64,000 nt of DNA from Kistimonas asteriae (GCF_018263925.1 NZ_JAEVHF010000012.1:62001-126000); one strand, 5' to 3'; shown: positions 53,362-63,821, counted from the first letter of the stretch. Notes: generated by a model from the sequence alone, not told the origin. Program-made: numbers and translations.

Positions 53362-55335
53362 TTACATCTTGTTTCTTATCAGATTTCTGACCATGAACCG
53401 GGAGGGGTGCAAGGCATGGCGTTGGTCCTGTGGCACCGGACTGGGTTCATTGCAGATATAAGCGGCCAAAACATCTGCCGCGAGAGGCGCTGTTACCAGA
53501 CCTCTTGATCCATGTCCGGTGGTAATAAATAAGCCCGCAGGTTGCTCAGGCATCCCGGTAAATCGGTGTTTGGCATTTTTTCGTAATGGCGCGAAATATT
53601 CCTTGAAAGATTCAGCATTGACCACCGGGCCGACAACCGGCAAGTAATCCGGTGTGGTACAACGGAAGCTCACCCGACCATTCAATTGCGTGGAATCAAG
53701 TTCTGAGTCGCTCAGTGCCTCAAAAACGCCGGGGGTATACGTTGCCAGATTCTGTAAATTGGTGTCATGATCCTGCTGGCGGCATTCCGTTGAATCATCG
53801 TCGAAATTAAAGGTCGCCCCAAGCGTGTGGCTATTGTTCCAGGCTGGCGCGATATAGCCTTCACTGCAAACGACCGCTTTCATTTTTTTGCTGTTTATTG
53901 TGGCGGGTAGTTGCGTAATCTGACCTCGGATGCTTTTCAGTGGCAGGTGCTGTGTTTGTGCGAGTTTCGAAGACAGGTGGCCGCAAGCAACCACAACGAC
54001 TTCTGAGGCCAGGGATATCCCAGACATTGTTTGAATATGCCACTGGTTACCATCATGGGTGAGGCTGGAGACCTGAAGGTTGCCTGCGAATTCTATGTTG
54101 GGGTGGTCAAGCAGCTGTTTGCACAGTGACGGCGGGTGTACCCAGCCTGCATCTGGAAAATAAAGCCCGGATGAACTTAAGGGAAGGCCTGCCAGTGAGG
54201 ATAGTGCTTCGGCATCCAGGCCTTGAAGCAGGGCTTCAGGATATTGGCTGGATTCAAGAATGCGCTGCTGACGTTGCTGTTCGCCTTCGCTGAAAGCAAG
54301 TTGAATCAGGCCGGTTTTTTGCCACAGGGTTTCATCGGTGGTTTTCTGATATTCCAACCGTTTCAGCAGGTTGAGTGTATAAAGATAGCCTTCCGAGATG
54401 AAACGAGTTAATACAGTGCTGTTGCCTGATAGGCGCGTATACAGCATGCCTTGGGGGTTACCTGATGCTTCGCTCGCAGGTTTGTCGTGGGTGTCAATGA
54501 CCCGCACCTGCCAGCCACGTTCAGCCAGGGAGTGAGCAGTTGCCGCACCGGCCATGCCTGCCCCGATAATCAACGCTTGTTTTTCGCTATGAAGGGACTT
54601 TGGTTGTTGAAACCAGATGGGTTGATCATTGGTGGCGGTTGGTTGTGCCAGACGTCCTCGAACTATATCCCGTTTGCGCCCAAATCCCGGGACTTTTTCG
54701 ATCATGAAGCCGGCTTTTTCTAATCCATTGCGAACCCGTCGTGCGGCTGTAAACGTGGCGCAGGTGGCTTCGCTGGATGATTTTTCTGCCAGTGCCTGGA
54801 ACAGTTCAGGTTGCCACATGTCGGGATTTTTGGCTGGAGCAAACCCGTCCAGAAACCAGGCATCGACCGATGCTTCCAGTTTGGGAAGGGTATTCAGTAT
54901 ATCGCCGCAGAGCAGCGTCAGCACAATACGCCCATTGCTAAACACCAGTCGATGCTGGCCAGCGGTCATCGGTGGGTATTGGTTGACCAGTTGTTGGCTG
55001 TAGATCGCCAGGTCTGGCCAGAGTGACAGTGCCTGCGCCATGTCTGCCGTTGTCAGGGGGTATTTTTCGGTGGAAATAAAGTGCAGTCGGGACTCTGCTG
55101 GCGCGTGTTGATCAAAACACTGCCAGGTGCCGAGAAAATTCAGGCCTGTGCCAAAGCCGGTTTCACCGACAACGAAATGTTGCCCGGGCGTTAATGCGGC
55201 AAACCGCTCCGGTAGAAAGTTTTGGTTGATAAAGGTGTGCCGGGTTTCTTTTGGGCCGGATTCCGTTGAGAAATAGATGTCATCGTAATGGTTGGAGACC
55301 GGCTCTCCATACTCATTCCAGCGGATACTGGCCAT
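53362..55335 (-). CDS. mnmC: Bifunctional tRNA 5-methylaminomethyl-2-thiouridine biosynthesis protein MnmC
   Basis: Finishes the mnm5s2U34 modification of tRNA wobble uridine. About 657 residues. The N-terminal methyltransferase domain has the DIYFS start segment, VGETGFGTGLNFLGTW (SAM motif) and WFLDGFAPAKNPDMW. The C-terminal FAD oxidase has ALIIGAGMAGAATAHSLAERGWQVRVID and a final FITTGHGSRGL. The ATG at 55335 is chosen because upstream codons would overlap dusC and depart from the family N-terminus; a TTG at 55365 is an alternative. Confidence 0.94.
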   Translation of the reverse strand: MASIRWNEYGEPVSNHYDDIYFSTESGPKETRHTFINQNFLPERFAALTPGQHFVVGETGFGTGLNFLGTWQCFDQHAPAESRLHFISTEKYPLTTADMAQALSLWPDLAIYSQQLVNQYPPMTAGQHRLVFSNGRIVLTLLCGDILNTLPKLEASVDAWFLDGFAPAKNPDMWQPELFQALAEKSSSEATCATFTAARRVRNGLEKAGFMIEKVPGFGRKRDIVRGRLAQPTATNDQPIWFQQPKSLHSEKQALIIGAGMAGAATAHSLAERGWQVRVIDTHDKPASEASGNPQGMLYTRLSGNSTVLTRFISEGYLYTLNLLKRLEYQKTTDETLWQKTGLIQLAFSEGEQQRQQRILESSQYPEALLQGLDAEALSSLAGLPLSSSGLYFPDAGWVHPPSLCKQLLDHPNIEFAGNLQVSSLTHDGNQWHIQTMSGISLASEVVVVACGHLSSKLAQTQHLPLKSIRGQITQLPATINSKKMKAVVCSEGYIAPAWNNSHTLGATFNFDDDSTECRQQDHDTNLQNLATYTPGVFEALSDSELDSTQLNGRVSFRCTTPDYLPVVGPVVNAESFKEYFAPLRKNAKHRFTGMPEQPAGLFITTGHGSRGLVTAPLAADVLAAYICNEPSPVPQDQRHALHPSRFMVRNLIRNKM

Positions 55336-55418
55336 TTCGATGACAGGCTTGTTGATGCTTGGCAAGGCTTGAGTCTCAATAGCAACAAAATTGTTGATAG
55401 CAGCGGGGTAATCCGCTG

Positions 55419-56390
55419 TTAAGTCAGTAGCGTACGATAGATGGTTTCCGGGCAGGTTTCTCGCTTGATCTGCTGAAACAGGCTGGCGGCACCATCGTGG
55501 CAGCGCACCATCATACCAAGCCACTGCTTGCAACGGTCGGCCAGGTAGCGGCCAGGTTCGCGGATGTTGCAGTGCTCAAGGTATTCCTGGGGGCTGTGGA
55601 GTACCGTTTGGGCGAATTGTACCAGTAATGCACGGGTTTCGAGCCAGTCAGGCATGCTGCTGTCAGTATCCTGCAGGGATTTAAGTCGGCTGGCGAGCAG
55701 GGGTTGGGCGATCGCACCGCGACCAATCATGATATCACTGCAACCACTGGCGGCTTGGCAGCGTTGATAGTCGTCAATGGACCAGATCTCGCCATTAGCG
55801 ATGATATGCAGTGAGACGTGTTCACGTATTTTGGCAATCCATTCCCAGTGGGCCGGTGGTCGGTAGCCTTCAACCTTGGTGCGGGCATGAATTGTCAGAG
55901 TGTCAGCACCGGCCGACTCAATGGCGACAGCATTCTCTATGGCCAGGGATTTGTCTTCGAACCCGAGCCGCATTTTTGCCGTGACCGGTATGTGTTCAGG
56001 AACGGCCTGACGAACAGACTGAACGATGCGGTGCAGGGTTTCCGGTTCTTTTAGCAGGGCGGCTCCGCCTTTGTGGCGATTCACCGTTTTAGCTGGGCAG
56101 CCAAAGTTAATATCGATACCGAGTGCTCCCAGTTCTGCGGCGCGGGCGGCATTATCAGCCATGGTGACAGGGTCATTACCCAGTAGCTGGATGAAAACCG
56201 GTGTGCCTGAGCGCGTGTGGCCACCGTGTTTGAGTTCGGGGCATAGTCGCAGAAAAACCGCTTCAGGGAGCAGGGTGTTGGTGATCCGGATAAATTCCGT
56301 CACACAGAGATCAAAGGCGCCGTTATCTGTCAGTAGCTGGCGCATCAGGTAATCGACAACCCCTTCCATCGGGGCGAGGACAAGTCGCAT
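55419..56390 (-). CDS. dusC: tRNA-dihydrouridine(16) synthase DusC
   Basis: Reduces U16 of tRNA to dihydrouridine with FMN and NADPH. 323 residues: LAPMEGVVDYLMRQLL (~5-20), the family INFGCPAKTVNRHKGGAAL with the catalytic Cys (~95-113), KMRLGFED, TIHARTKVEGYRPPAHW (~166-182) and GEIWSIDDYQRC, MIGRGAIAQP for FMN phosphate binding. DusC type is favoured by the C-terminal arrangement and length. mnmC lies downstream on the same strand, so two tRNA-modifying enzymes probably share a transcript. Confidence 0.94.
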   Translation of the reverse strand: MRLVLAPMEGVVDYLMRQLLTDNGAFDLCVTEFIRITNTLLPEAVFLRLCPELKHGGHTRSGTPVFIQLLGNDPVTMADNAARAAELGALGIDINFGCPAKTVNRHKGGAALLKEPETLHRIVQSVRQAVPEHIPVTAKMRLGFEDKSLAIENAVAIESAGADTLTIHARTKVEGYRPPAHWEWIAKIREHVSLHIIANGEIWSIDDYQRCQAASGCSDIMIGRGAIAQPLLASRLKSLQDTDSSMPDWLETRALLVQFAQTVLHSPQEYLEHCNIREPGRYLADRCKQWLGMMVRCHDGAASLFQQIKRETCPETIYRTLLT

Positions 56391-56690
56391 CGGCAGTTAC
56401 CGTTCCTGTGGCGGAAAAGGGCGGTACTCTATCACTCCTGTAAAAACAGACAACTGTCATTGATACGGTTGATGTCATGTGAATGCGTGGCGACTCATTG
56501 CACTATTCATGACATGAATCATGGAAATAAATGCTCAATCGATAAGTATAAATACGGCCAATATTGCGTGCCCCCGGTATTCGGGTAAAATGGCCCCGAA
56601 ATTCAAGACCGTGTAATAAGTGAAACGTCGTGTGTCTGGTGTCGTATAGTCCCCGGAGCTCGAACGATAACAACGAAATAAGGAAGCGCC
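56391..56690. promoter_or_regulatory. Divergent region between dusC and oadG
   Basis: 300 bases separating the minus-strand tRNA genes from the oad operon. AAGGAAG at about 56681 is the oadG ribosome site. No convincing palindrome or sigma site was found. Confidence 0.4.
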
Positions 56691-56945
56691 ATGTCTCCAG
56701 CGGATCTCATGAGCGAAGGCGTGAACCTGATGCTGTTCGGCATGGGCTTTGTCTTCGTATTCCTTACCCTTCTGGTCTTTGCGACCAGTGTCATGTCAAA
56801 AATCATTCAGGCCACGAAGCCGGAGGAGCCCGAACCTGCTGTTGCCAGGGTTCCTGTTGCGACAGTCGGTGACCCTGCAAGTGATCCGGTACTGCTCGCC
56901 GTGATTCATGAAGCGGTTCAGCAGCATCGCGCGCGTCGCCAGTAG
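56691..56945 (+). CDS. oadG: Oxaloacetate decarboxylase gamma subunit
   Basis: Small membrane subunit that holds the Na+-pumping oxaloacetate decarboxylase complex together. 84 residues: one N-terminal membrane helix (LMLFGMGFVFVFLTLLVFATSVM, ~13-35) and a Pro/Ala-rich cytoplasmic part ending in a basic tail (HEAVQQHRARRQ). The first gene of oadGAB. An AAGGAAG sequence precedes the ATG. Confidence 0.92.
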   Translation: MSPADLMSEGVNLMLFGMGFVFVFLTLLVFATSVMSKIIQATKPEEPEPAVARVPVATVGDPASDPVLLAVIHEAVQQHRARRQ

Positions 56946-56978
56946 TCAGGTTAACGAGTCAAGGGGGAGTGTTACCGA

Positions 56979-58757
56979 ATGTCTGAGAACAAGAAACCGC
57001 TAGGCATTACTGATGTGGTGCTGCGCGATGCGCATCAATCTCTTTTTGCAACCCGTTTGCGCCTTGAGGACATGCTGCCCATCGCTGAAAAACTGGACCA
57101 GATCGGTTTCTGGTCCCTGGAAACCTGGGGTGGTGCGACCTTTGACAGCTGCATCCGTTTCCTGGGTGAAGATCCGTGGGAGCGCCTCCGTGCGTTGAAG
57201 AAGGCCATGCCCAACACGAAACAGCAGATGCTGCTCCGTGGTCAGAACCTGTTGGGCTACCGCCATTACGCGGATGATGTCGTCGATACCTTTGTTGAGC
57301 GTGCTGTTGCTAACGGCATGGATGTGTTCCGTGTCTTCGATGCGATGAATGATCCTCGCAACCTGCAGCAGGCCATGAAGGCGGTCAAGACGCAGGGCGC
57401 CCATGCACAGGGCACCATTTCCTATACGACAAGTCCCGTGCATAACACCAGTATGTGGGTTGATCTGGCCAAGCGTGTTGAGGATATGGCGGCCGACTCG
57501 CTCTGTATCAAGGATATGGCCGGTATACTCACGCCTTATGATGCCTATGAGCTGGTGTCCCGTCTGAAGGCGGAAACCAATCTGGATATTCATTTGCATT
57601 GTCACGCCACTGCCGGTCTCTCATCCATGACCCTTCTGAAGGCGATTGAAGCCGGTGTTGACCGTGTTGATACCGCGATTTCGTCCATGTCGATGACCTA
57701 TGGTCATTCGCCGACCGAATCCATTGTTGCAGCGCTGCAGGGCACAGATCGCGATACCGGCCTGAATATTAACGCCCTGGAAGAGGTTGCGGCTTATTTC
57801 CGGGAAGTGCGGAAGAAATACGCCAAATTTGAAGGTGCGCTGCGTGGCATTGACTCCCGCATCCTGGTGGCCCAGGTGCCGGGTGGCATGCTGACCAACA
57901 TGGAAAGTCAGCTCAAGGAGCAGGGCGCTGCCGATAAATTCGATGACGTGCTGAAAGAGATTCCCCGGGTACGTGAAGACCTGGGCCATATCCCGCTGGT
58001 GACGCCGACATCGCAGATCGTTGGTACTCAGGCCGTTTTGAACGTCCTCACTGGCGAGCGTTACAAGACCATCTCCAAAGAAACGCAGGGCATTCTCAAG
58101 GGTGAATACGGTGCAGCACCGGCAGCGTTCAACCATGAGCTGCAGACCCGGGTGCTGGATGGTGCAGCGCCCATTACCTGCCGCCCGGCCGATGTGCTTG
58201 AGCCTGAAATGGCGCGATTGACCGAAGAGGTTAATACCCAGGTCAAGGAGAAAGGCATCACATTGGCAGAGCATGCCATTGATGATGTGCTGACGGTCAC
58301 CTTGTTCCCGCAGATTGGTCTGAAGTTCCTGGAAAATCGTGGCAATCCTGATGCCTTTGAGCCTGCGCCGACGGGGCAGGAGCTGGTGGCACGTGAATCC
58401 GATAAGCCGGAAGTGTACACCGTCACTGTGAGCGGTCAGGACTATGTGGTCGAAGTGACCGATGGCGGGGATATCTCCGGTATCAAACCGGTATCAGTGG
58501 CTCCGGGTAGTCAGGCGGCCACTGCTAGCGCGCCGGTAACCGGCGGCGAGCCCATGCCGGCACCGTTGGCGGGGAACATCTGGAAAGTGCATGTTCAGCC
58601 CGGTCAGCAGGTTCAGGAAGGGGATGTGCTTATTATCCTGGAAGCCATGAAAATGGAAACCGAGGTGCGTGCGCCCTGTACCGGGACTGTGGGGTCAGTA
58701 TCCGTGAAGGAAGGTGATTCCGTTGTTGTTGGCGATACGCTGCTAATGCTGGCCTGA
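56979..58757 (+). CDS. oadA: Oxaloacetate decarboxylase alpha subunit (biotin-dependent)
   Basis: Carboxyltransferase that moves CO2 from oxaloacetate to biotin, leaving pyruvate. 592 residues: an N-terminal TIM-barrel with [16 protein letters not shown] (~13-28), ETWGGATFD and the metal-binding [13 protein letters not shown] (~206-218); a PYC-OADA domain; an Ala/Pro linker (~510-530); and a biotinyl domain with EAMKMETE, the biotin lysine being near 558. Acts with OadB and OadG at the inner membrane. Confidence 0.97.
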   Translation: MSENKKPLGITDVVLRDAHQSLFATRLRLEDMLPIAEKLDQIGFWSLETWGGATFDSCIRFLGEDPWERLRALKKAMPNTKQQMLLRGQNLLGYRHYADDVVDTFVERAVANGMDVFRVFDAMNDPRNLQQAMKAVKTQGAHAQGTISYTTSPVHNTSMWVDLAKRVEDMAADSLCIKDMAGILTPYDAYELVSRLKAETNLDIHLHCHATAGLSSMTLLKAIEAGVDRVDTAISSMSMTYGHSPTESIVAALQGTDRDTGLNINALEEVAAYFREVRKKYAKFEGALRGIDSRILVAQVPGGMLTNMESQLKEQGAADKFDDVLKEIPRVREDLGHIPLVTPTSQIVGTQAVLNVLTGERYKTISKETQGILKGEYGAAPAAFNHELQTRVLDGAAPITCRPADVLEPEMARLTEEVNTQVKEKGITLAEHAIDDVLTVTLFPQIGLKFLENRGNPDAFEPAPTGQELVARESDKPEVYTVTVSGQDYVVEVTDGGDISGIKPVSVAPGSQAATASAPVTGGEPMPAPLAGNIWKVHVQPGQQVQEGDVLIILEAMKMETEVRAPCTGTVGSVSVKEGDSVVVGDTLLMLA

Positions 58758-58767
58758 GGAGTGCACT

Positions 58768-60069
58768 ATGGATAAGCTGTTAACGCTCCTGTACGGGTCG
58801 GGGCTCTATAACCTGACCCTGGGACAGTTCGTGATGATTATGGTGGGCTTCGGTCTGCTGTTTCTCGCGATACGGAAAAACTTTGAGCCGTTGTTGCTGG
58901 TGCCAATCGGGGTAGGCGGTATTCTCGCCAACATTCCCGAAGCAGGGTTGGCCTACTCGGCAGTAGAGCAACTGATCCACAAGGCGAATCCGGCTCACAT
59001 TGAGGCGATGGCGGGTGTGCTTGGGGTAGGGTTTGAATCCGTCAAGCAACTGATGGACGTCTACAATTCTGCCCCGGCTGAGATCCAGCTGGCTGCGTCA
59101 CAGATGGCGCAGAACCTGACGTACAGTAACGGTATGCTCTACCAGTTCTACTCCGTAGCCATTGCCAGCGGTATTGCGCCGCTGGTGATTTTCATGGGTG
59201 TTGGTGCGATGACGGACTTTGGTCCGCTGTTGGCCAATCCCCGTACCCTGTTCCTGGGGGCTGCGGCACAGTTTGGTATCTTTGCGACGATACTGGGGGC
59301 ATTGGGGATGACAGCGCTGGGCGTGATGGATTTCTCTATTGCACAGTCTGCCGCGATCGGCATCATCGGTGGTGCTGATGGTCCAACAGCGATCTATGTG
59401 TCCAGCATGCTGGCGCCGGAACTGCTGGGGGCCATTGCGGTATCCGCCTATTCCTATATGGCACTGGTGCCGCTGATTCAGCCGCCGATTATGCGGGCTT
59501 TGACGACGGCGGAAGAACGTCGCATCACCATGACGCAGCTGCGCCCGGTCAGCAAGCGTGAGAAAATCGTCTTTCCGCTGGTGTTGCTGGTTCTGGTGGC
59601 TCTGCTATTGCCGGATGCGGCACCGCTGTTGGGGATGTTCTGCTTCGGTAATCTGATGCGTGAGTGTGGGGTTGTGGATCGACTGTCTGACACGGCACAG
59701 AATGCTCTGATCAATGTGGTCACCATTTTCCTGGGGTTATCAGTCGGTTCCAAGCTTGTGGCAGACAAGTTCCTGCAGGCTGAAACGCTGGGTATCCTGA
59801 GTCTGGGTATTGTGGCGTTCTGTATTGGTACGGCCAGTGGTGTTTTGATGGCCAAGGGCATGAACCTGATCAGCAAGAACAAGGTGAATCCGCTGATTGG
59901 TTCTGCAGGGGTTTCCGCAGTACCGATGGCTGCCCGGGTGTCTAACAAGGTCGGGCTGGAAGCCAATCCCCAGAACTTCCTGCTTATGCATGCCATGGGC
60001 CCCAATGTTGCCGGTGTTATCGGCTCAGCGGTGGCGGCAGGTGTTATGATCAAGTACGTTTTGGGTTAA
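58768..60069 (+). CDS. oadB: Oxaloacetate decarboxylase beta subunit (Na+ pump)
   Basis: Membrane subunit that decarboxylates carboxybiotin and exports Na+. 433 residues with about nine to eleven helices. Key Na+/catalytic segment [13 protein letters not shown] (~205-217, the essential Asp), early helix [13 protein letters not shown] loop, and the second conserved [18 protein letters not shown] (~378-395). It begins ten bases after oadA. Together the three subunits convert decarboxylation energy into a sodium gradient, consistent with a saline habitat. Confidence 0.97.
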   Translation: MDKLLTLLYGSGLYNLTLGQFVMIMVGFGLLFLAIRKNFEPLLLVPIGVGGILANIPEAGLAYSAVEQLIHKANPAHIEAMAGVLGVGFESVKQLMDVYNSAPAEIQLAASQMAQNLTYSNGMLYQFYSVAIASGIAPLVIFMGVGAMTDFGPLLANPRTLFLGAAAQFGIFATILGALGMTALGVMDFSIAQSAAIGIIGGADGPTAIYVSSMLAPELLGAIAVSAYSYMALVPLIQPPIMRALTTAEERRITMTQLRPVSKREKIVFPLVLLVLVALLLPDAAPLLGMFCFGNLMRECGVVDRLSDTAQNALINVVTIFLGLSVGSKLVADKFLQAETLGILSLGIVAFCIGTASGVLMAKGMNLISKNKVNPLIGSAGVSAVPMAARVSNKVGLEANPQNFLLMHAMGPNVAGVIGSAVAAGVMIKYVLG

Positions 60070-60081
60070 CCCAACCTTTAA

Positions 60082-60112
60082 CGTGTAGCCGCCGTCTTTC
60101 GGCGGTTACACG
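60082..60112 (+). terminator. Hairpin after oadB
   Basis: CGTGTAGCCGCCG and CGGCGGTTACACG pair around TCTTT. There is only a weak T run (TCTTCC) after it, but position and stability suggest termination of oadGAB. Confidence 0.7.
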
Positions 60113-60307
60113 TGTCTTCCGATAGATTTTCCATTGCTGTTACCAACAGGTGATTCATCACCGTGTTATCACTGCTTCGTTATGATACGAAGAGTGTACA
60201 TTCAGTGTCGTCTAGAACGTTCAGTTCAATTGAGAATCAAGAGTCGTAGCCTGGTATGTCGTTCAGGGTTTTCGTGCGTGAAAAGCTATCAGATGAATGG
60301 CATGTGG

Positions 60308-60649
60308 TTAGAAGCGGACATCATGGTCAACATGACGTCTTTTCTTGTAAGTAACGCGCGGTGCGGCATCACTCATTGAGAAATGAGATTCCTCTTGTCT
60401 CGGTCTTGCGGGATTGACCATGTAGCTGTCAGAAGCGGTGCTATAGTCGCTGCTCTCCAGGGGCATTGACTCATTACTGAAATGACGCTGCGGTTTTTCA
60501 TTGCCTGAAGCCGTATTGTTTTGCATATTCAGGCGCATACGGTAAGGGTGTCCGTAACCACGCTTTCTTTTGGGTTTGTGTTCTTTAGGTTCGGGAGGCT
60601 TGATACCAGTAAACTCTTCGTAAACCGTGGTATACATGTATTTGCTCAT
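60308..60649 (-). CDS. Hypothetical basic protein, function unknown
   Basis: 113 residues, MSKYMYTTVYEEF at the start, with GGAG about seven bases before the ATG. A Lys/Arg/Pro-rich patch (KPPEPKEHKPKRKRGYGHPYRMR, as two adjoining stretches) covers ~17-40, then a Ser/Asn/Gln-rich low-complexity segment, and a basic C-terminal KKRRHVDHDVRF. No signal peptide, no membrane helix; probably disordered. I do not recognise it. Isolated minus-strand gene between oadB and pflA. Confidence 0.6.
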   Translation of the reverse strand: MSKYMYTTVYEEFTGIKPPEPKEHKPKRKRGYGHPYRMRLNMQNNTASGNEKPQRHFSNESMPLESSDYSTASDSYMVNPARPRQEESHFSMSDAAPRVTYKKRRHVDHDVRF

Positions 60650-61090
60650 TATATCGCTCCAGCGAAGGGAATCCTGTGTCTATTAAAATCGTTATGGGTC
60701 GAATACTAGTAAATGGCCAGTAGAGCTAATATAGGTAGGTTTACTTAAATTGGAGTTGATTTTTCTTGTTTTTTTGGGATTTTTTCTGTCTTTATACGCT
60801 AAATGAATAAAATGATAGTTGTCGTCTATGAAATGGATTTAACAAGGCAGTGATTCCTGTTCCTGCTGGGTAGAAATACGCTGCCAGCCTTGTCCTCTCT
60901 TCCTGTGAGCTTGTTCTGCTTAGGTGCTAGTACAGATAGTAAAACCTAAAAAACTATTTAGTATCCCCAAATAGATTTGATTCTTGCGGCACTGTTGTCT
61001 CCGTCTGCAGCCTGTGTTTTCGCCTGACTGGCGCGGAAAAACCAGACAACAACGATGTCGACGTGACATACCTCATTATCTGGAGCAGGC
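60650..61090. promoter_or_regulatory. Upstream region and structured leader of pflA
   Basis: 441 bases; the left part is AT-rich. At 60994-61050 GTTGTCT and AGACAAC enclose a second stem, GTTTTC-GCC/GGC-GC-GGAAAAAC, making a nested stem-loop ~40 bases before the pflA ATG. I looked for an FNR half-site pair TTGAT-N4-ATCAA and found none that is convincing. Confidence 0.5.
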
Positions 61091-61816
61091 ATGCTGGGCA
61101 GAATTCACTCAACTGACTCATTTGGAACTGTTGATGGACCGGGTATCCGGTTTGTTGTTTTCACGCAGGGCTGTGTCATGCGCTGCCGGTACTGCCATAA
61201 CCGCGATACCTGGGGTATGAAAGACGGGGAGGTGGTGTCGGTCGGCGAGCTGATGGAAAAGATCCGTGCTGTAAAGCATTTCCTGTCAGGCGGAGTCACC
61301 GTCAGTGGTGGTCAGCCCAGTCTTCAGCCAGAGTTCGTTACTGAACTCTTCCGTGCCTGCCGTAAGGAAGGGATTCACACCTGTCTGGATACTAATGGTT
61401 ATGTCAAAGGCATGACCAATCCCATTGTCGAGATGCTTGAGCAAACCGACCTTGTGATGCTTGATATCAAGCATATGGACAACGACCTGCATCGGAAACT
61501 GACGTATGTTGGCAATGAGCGTGTGCTCGACTTTGCCCGTTATCTCCAGGAGATCAATAAGCCGACCTGGGTCCGATATGTGGTTGTTGAGGGTTATACA
61601 ACAGATCCTGTTTATGCCGAGCAACTGGCTGAGTTCATTGCGCCCATGGATAATATCGAGAGGGTTGAGTTGCTGCCTTACCATTCGCTGGGTAAGCATA
61701 AATGGGATCTGATGAAAGATATCTATGAGCTTGAAGAGGTCACACCACCCTCTGAAGAGCTGCTGCGGGATCTTCAGCGCATCTTTCTTAATAAGGGTAT
61801 TCAGGCAATTTATTAA
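61091..61816 (+). CDS. pflA: Pyruvate formate-lyase-activating enzyme
   Basis: Radical-SAM enzyme that makes the glycyl radical on pyruvate formate-lyase. 241 residues: the radical-SAM motif CVMRCRYCHN (C-x3-C-x2-C, ~29-38), FGTVDGPGIRFVVFTQGC before it, GGVTVSGGQPSLQPEF (~67-82), LDTNGY (~98) and LDIKHMD (~124). E. coli PflA has GGEPxLQ where this has GGQPSLQ. No pflB lies next to it in the window. Implies fermentative or anaerobic pyruvate metabolism. Confidence 0.92.
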   Translation: MLGRIHSTDSFGTVDGPGIRFVVFTQGCVMRCRYCHNRDTWGMKDGEVVSVGELMEKIRAVKHFLSGGVTVSGGQPSLQPEFVTELFRACRKEGIHTCLDTNGYVKGMTNPIVEMLEQTDLVMLDIKHMDNDLHRKLTYVGNERVLDFARYLQEINKPTWVRYVVVEGYTTDPVYAEQLAEFIAPMDNIERVELLPYHSLGKHKWDLMKDIYELEEVTPPSEELLRDLQRIFLNKGIQAIY

Positions 61817-61823
61817 GCAAAAT

Positions 61824-61853
61824 AAAAAAGGCGATCATCAGATCGCCTTTTTT
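61824..61853. terminator. Bidirectional terminator between pflA and guaC
   Basis: AAAAAAGGCGATC and GATCGCCTTTTTT pair around ATCA. Confidence 0.92.
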
Positions 61854-61867
61854 CTATCTGTTCAGAA

Positions 61868-62905
61868 TCAAGTGTAGATTCGGTTTTCCTGCTCCTGAAC
61901 ACGAATGAAGGTAGTGCGCTTGGTCAGCTCCTTCAGCTGGGCTGCGCCAACATAGGTGCAGGCAGAGCGGGTGCCGCCAAGAATGTCCTGAATGGTGATG
62001 GCAATCGGACCGCGGTAGGGAATCTTGACGGTCTTGCCTTCAGAGGCGCGATATTCAGCCACGCCACCACTGTGCTTGTCCATGGCAGTGGCGGAACTCA
62101 TGCCGTAGAACAGCTTGAACTGTTCCCCGTCTTCTTCAATCAGTTCACCGCCAGACTCATCGTGACCAGCCAGTATGCCGCCGATCATGACAAAATCGGC
62201 GCCGCCACCAAAGGCCTTGGCGACATCGCCGGCACAGGTGCAGCCGCCATCGGAAATAATCTGGCCGCCCAGGCCGTGTGCCGCATCGGCGCACTCTATG
62301 ACAGCTGAAAGCTGCGGGTAACCAACACCTGTTTTGACCCGGGTAGTACAGACGGAGCCAGGACCAATACCAACTTTAACGACGTCGGCCCCGCCCAGTA
62401 ACAGCTCTTCTACCATTTCGCCGGTGACGACGTTACCGGCAATAATGACTTTGTCAGGCCATGCCTTGCGCACTTTGGCAACAAAGGCGACAAAGTGTTC
62501 AGAGTAGCCATTGGCAACGTCAATGCAGATGAAATAGAGCTTTGGTTGGGCTGTCAGGATGCGGTTCAGTTTTTCAAAATCACTGTCGGAGGTACCGCTG
62601 CTGATCATGATACGGTGATAAAAGTCATCCGCCGCATCATTGAGGTATTCGTTCCACTGCTCTTCGGTGTAATGCTTGTGAATGGCGGTGAGCATGCCAT
62701 GCTGAGCCAGTGCACTCGCCATTTCGAAGGTGCCCACGGTATCCATATTGGCCGCGATGACGGGGACGCCACGCCACTCGCGTCCGGAATGCATAAAGCG
62801 GAAAGTGCGGTTCAGATCGACCTGGGACCGGCTCTTCAGGGTGGATCGCTTGGGGCGAATCAGGACATCCTTGAAGCCGAGCTTGATATCGTTTTCTACA
62901 CGCAT
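61868..62905 (-). CDS. guaC: GMP reductase
   Basis: Converts GMP to IMP with NADPH, for purine salvage. 345 residues of the IMPDH/GMPR TIM-barrel: [16 protein letters not shown] (~8-23), [14 protein letters not shown] (~51-64), the catalytic cysteine loop [17 protein letters not shown] (~179-195), [26 protein letters not shown] (~218-243, read as two motifs) and [13 protein letters not shown] (~270). It lacks the CBS domains of IMP dehydrogenase, which separates it from GuaB. Confidence 0.96.
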   Translation of the reverse strand: MRVENDIKLGFKDVLIRPKRSTLKSRSQVDLNRTFRFMHSGREWRGVPVIAANMDTVGTFEMASALAQHGMLTAIHKHYTEEQWNEYLNDAADDFYHRIMISSGTSDSDFEKLNRILTAQPKLYFICIDVANGYSEHFVAFVAKVRKAWPDKVIIAGNVVTGEMVEELLLGGADVVKVGIGPGSVCTTRVKTGVGYPQLSAVIECADAAHGLGGQIISDGGCTCAGDVAKAFGGGADFVMIGGILAGHDESGGELIEEDGEQFKLFYGMSSATAMDKHSGGVAEYRASEGKTVKIPYRGPIAITIQDILGGTRSACTYVGAAQLKELTKRTTFIRVQEQENRIYT

Positions 62906-63164
62906 GAACAGTTCTGTGCCTTTTACGTTGGGCTGGTGTCGTCGTTGGCAGCCATCAGTCTTTCCGGCTTATAGCGCACTATAATCCGGCTATTCAGCGT
63001 ATAAGTCATTGCCAAGCCTGACTGATCTGGCCTGACACTTATACGGGCGGAGTATCAGTGAATTACTGTGCGTTGTAAAGTTTTTAACCGGCGCCTGCCA
63101 TGGTCTTCTAATGAGGATGAAGGCTGAATGTTTATCGTACAGGCTGCTGTCAAGGAGTACCGCG
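62906..63164. other. Divergent spacer between guaC and the GST gene
   Basis: 259 bases. A TATAAT hexamer at about 62981-62986 faces right and TATAGT/TATAAG words face left toward guaC, so divergent promoters are plausible. No -35 is clear. Confidence 0.35.
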
Positions 63165-63770
63165 ATGAAACTGTATAGCCGCAATGTATCACCTGCTGAT
63201 CAGATGGTCAGGCTGGCGTTGCTGTTCAAGGATATCGATCACGTTATGGCTGAGTCAGACACGGAGGCGCTGGCAGGGCTGCATTACCAGGGAGGGGCGC
63301 ATGAATCTCCGGTACTGGATACGGGGGACCAGCAGCTGACACAGGCCATGGCAATCCTTGAATACCTTGAGGATGTCTATCCTGAGCCGGCGTTATTGCC
63401 GGAACAGCCCCTGGTGCGTGCCAGGGTTCGTAGTTTTTCCCAGCTGATTTTCAGTGATATCCAACCCTACGCCCATGCGCGGGTCTCAGGCTATATGGAA
63501 AACCGTTTGCAAATACCCCGTGAAGAGCAGGCGCTCTGGTTTTGCCACTGGCTGGAAACCGGTCTGGCACGGCTTGAATTCATGCTGGCTCACCAGGCTC
63601 AGACGGGGACTTACTGTTTTGGTGAGCAGATAACCCTGGCGGACCTGATACTGGCACCGCTGGTCGTTACCGCGGGTCGGCTGGATATCGATATGCGTTC
63701 ATTTCCACATATCTCCAGGATTGTGGAAAATTGTATGGAACTTGAGCTGTTTGAGTGGTTGCAGGGCTGA
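63165..63770 (+). CDS. Glutathione S-transferase family protein
   Basis: 201 residues from the ATG at 63165, which has a strong AAGGAG upstream; the frame opens 18 codons earlier. N-terminal thioredoxin-like domain: MKLYSRNVSPADQMVRLALL with Ser/Asn in the glutathione-activating loop, the ESPVLDTGDQQLTQAMAILEYLED segment (cis-Pro and Ser/Gln-type GSH contacts, ~49-72). C-terminal helical domain with FGEQITLADLILAPLV (~154-169). It is closest by eye to the zeta (maleylacetoacetate isomerase) or SspA-like groups. The substrate is uncertain. Confidence 0.82.
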   Translation: MKLYSRNVSPADQMVRLALLFKDIDHVMAESDTEALAGLHYQGGAHESPVLDTGDQQLTQAMAILEYLEDVYPEPALLPEQPLVRARVRSFSQLIFSDIQPYAHARVSGYMENRLQIPREEQALWFCHWLETGLARLEFMLAHQAQTGTYCFGEQITLADLILAPLVVTAGRLDIDMRSFPHISRIVENCMELELFEWLQG

Positions 63771-63771
63771 T

Positions 63772-63802
63772 ACCGGTGCGACGCTTTGGCGTGTGCACCG
63801 GT
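63772..63802. terminator. Hairpin between the GST gene and udk
   Basis: ACCGGTGC and GCACCGGT pair, with inner GACGC/GCGT, around TTTG. No T run. Confidence 0.5.
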
Positions 63803-63821
63803 TGACTCGGTGGCGGCAGGA

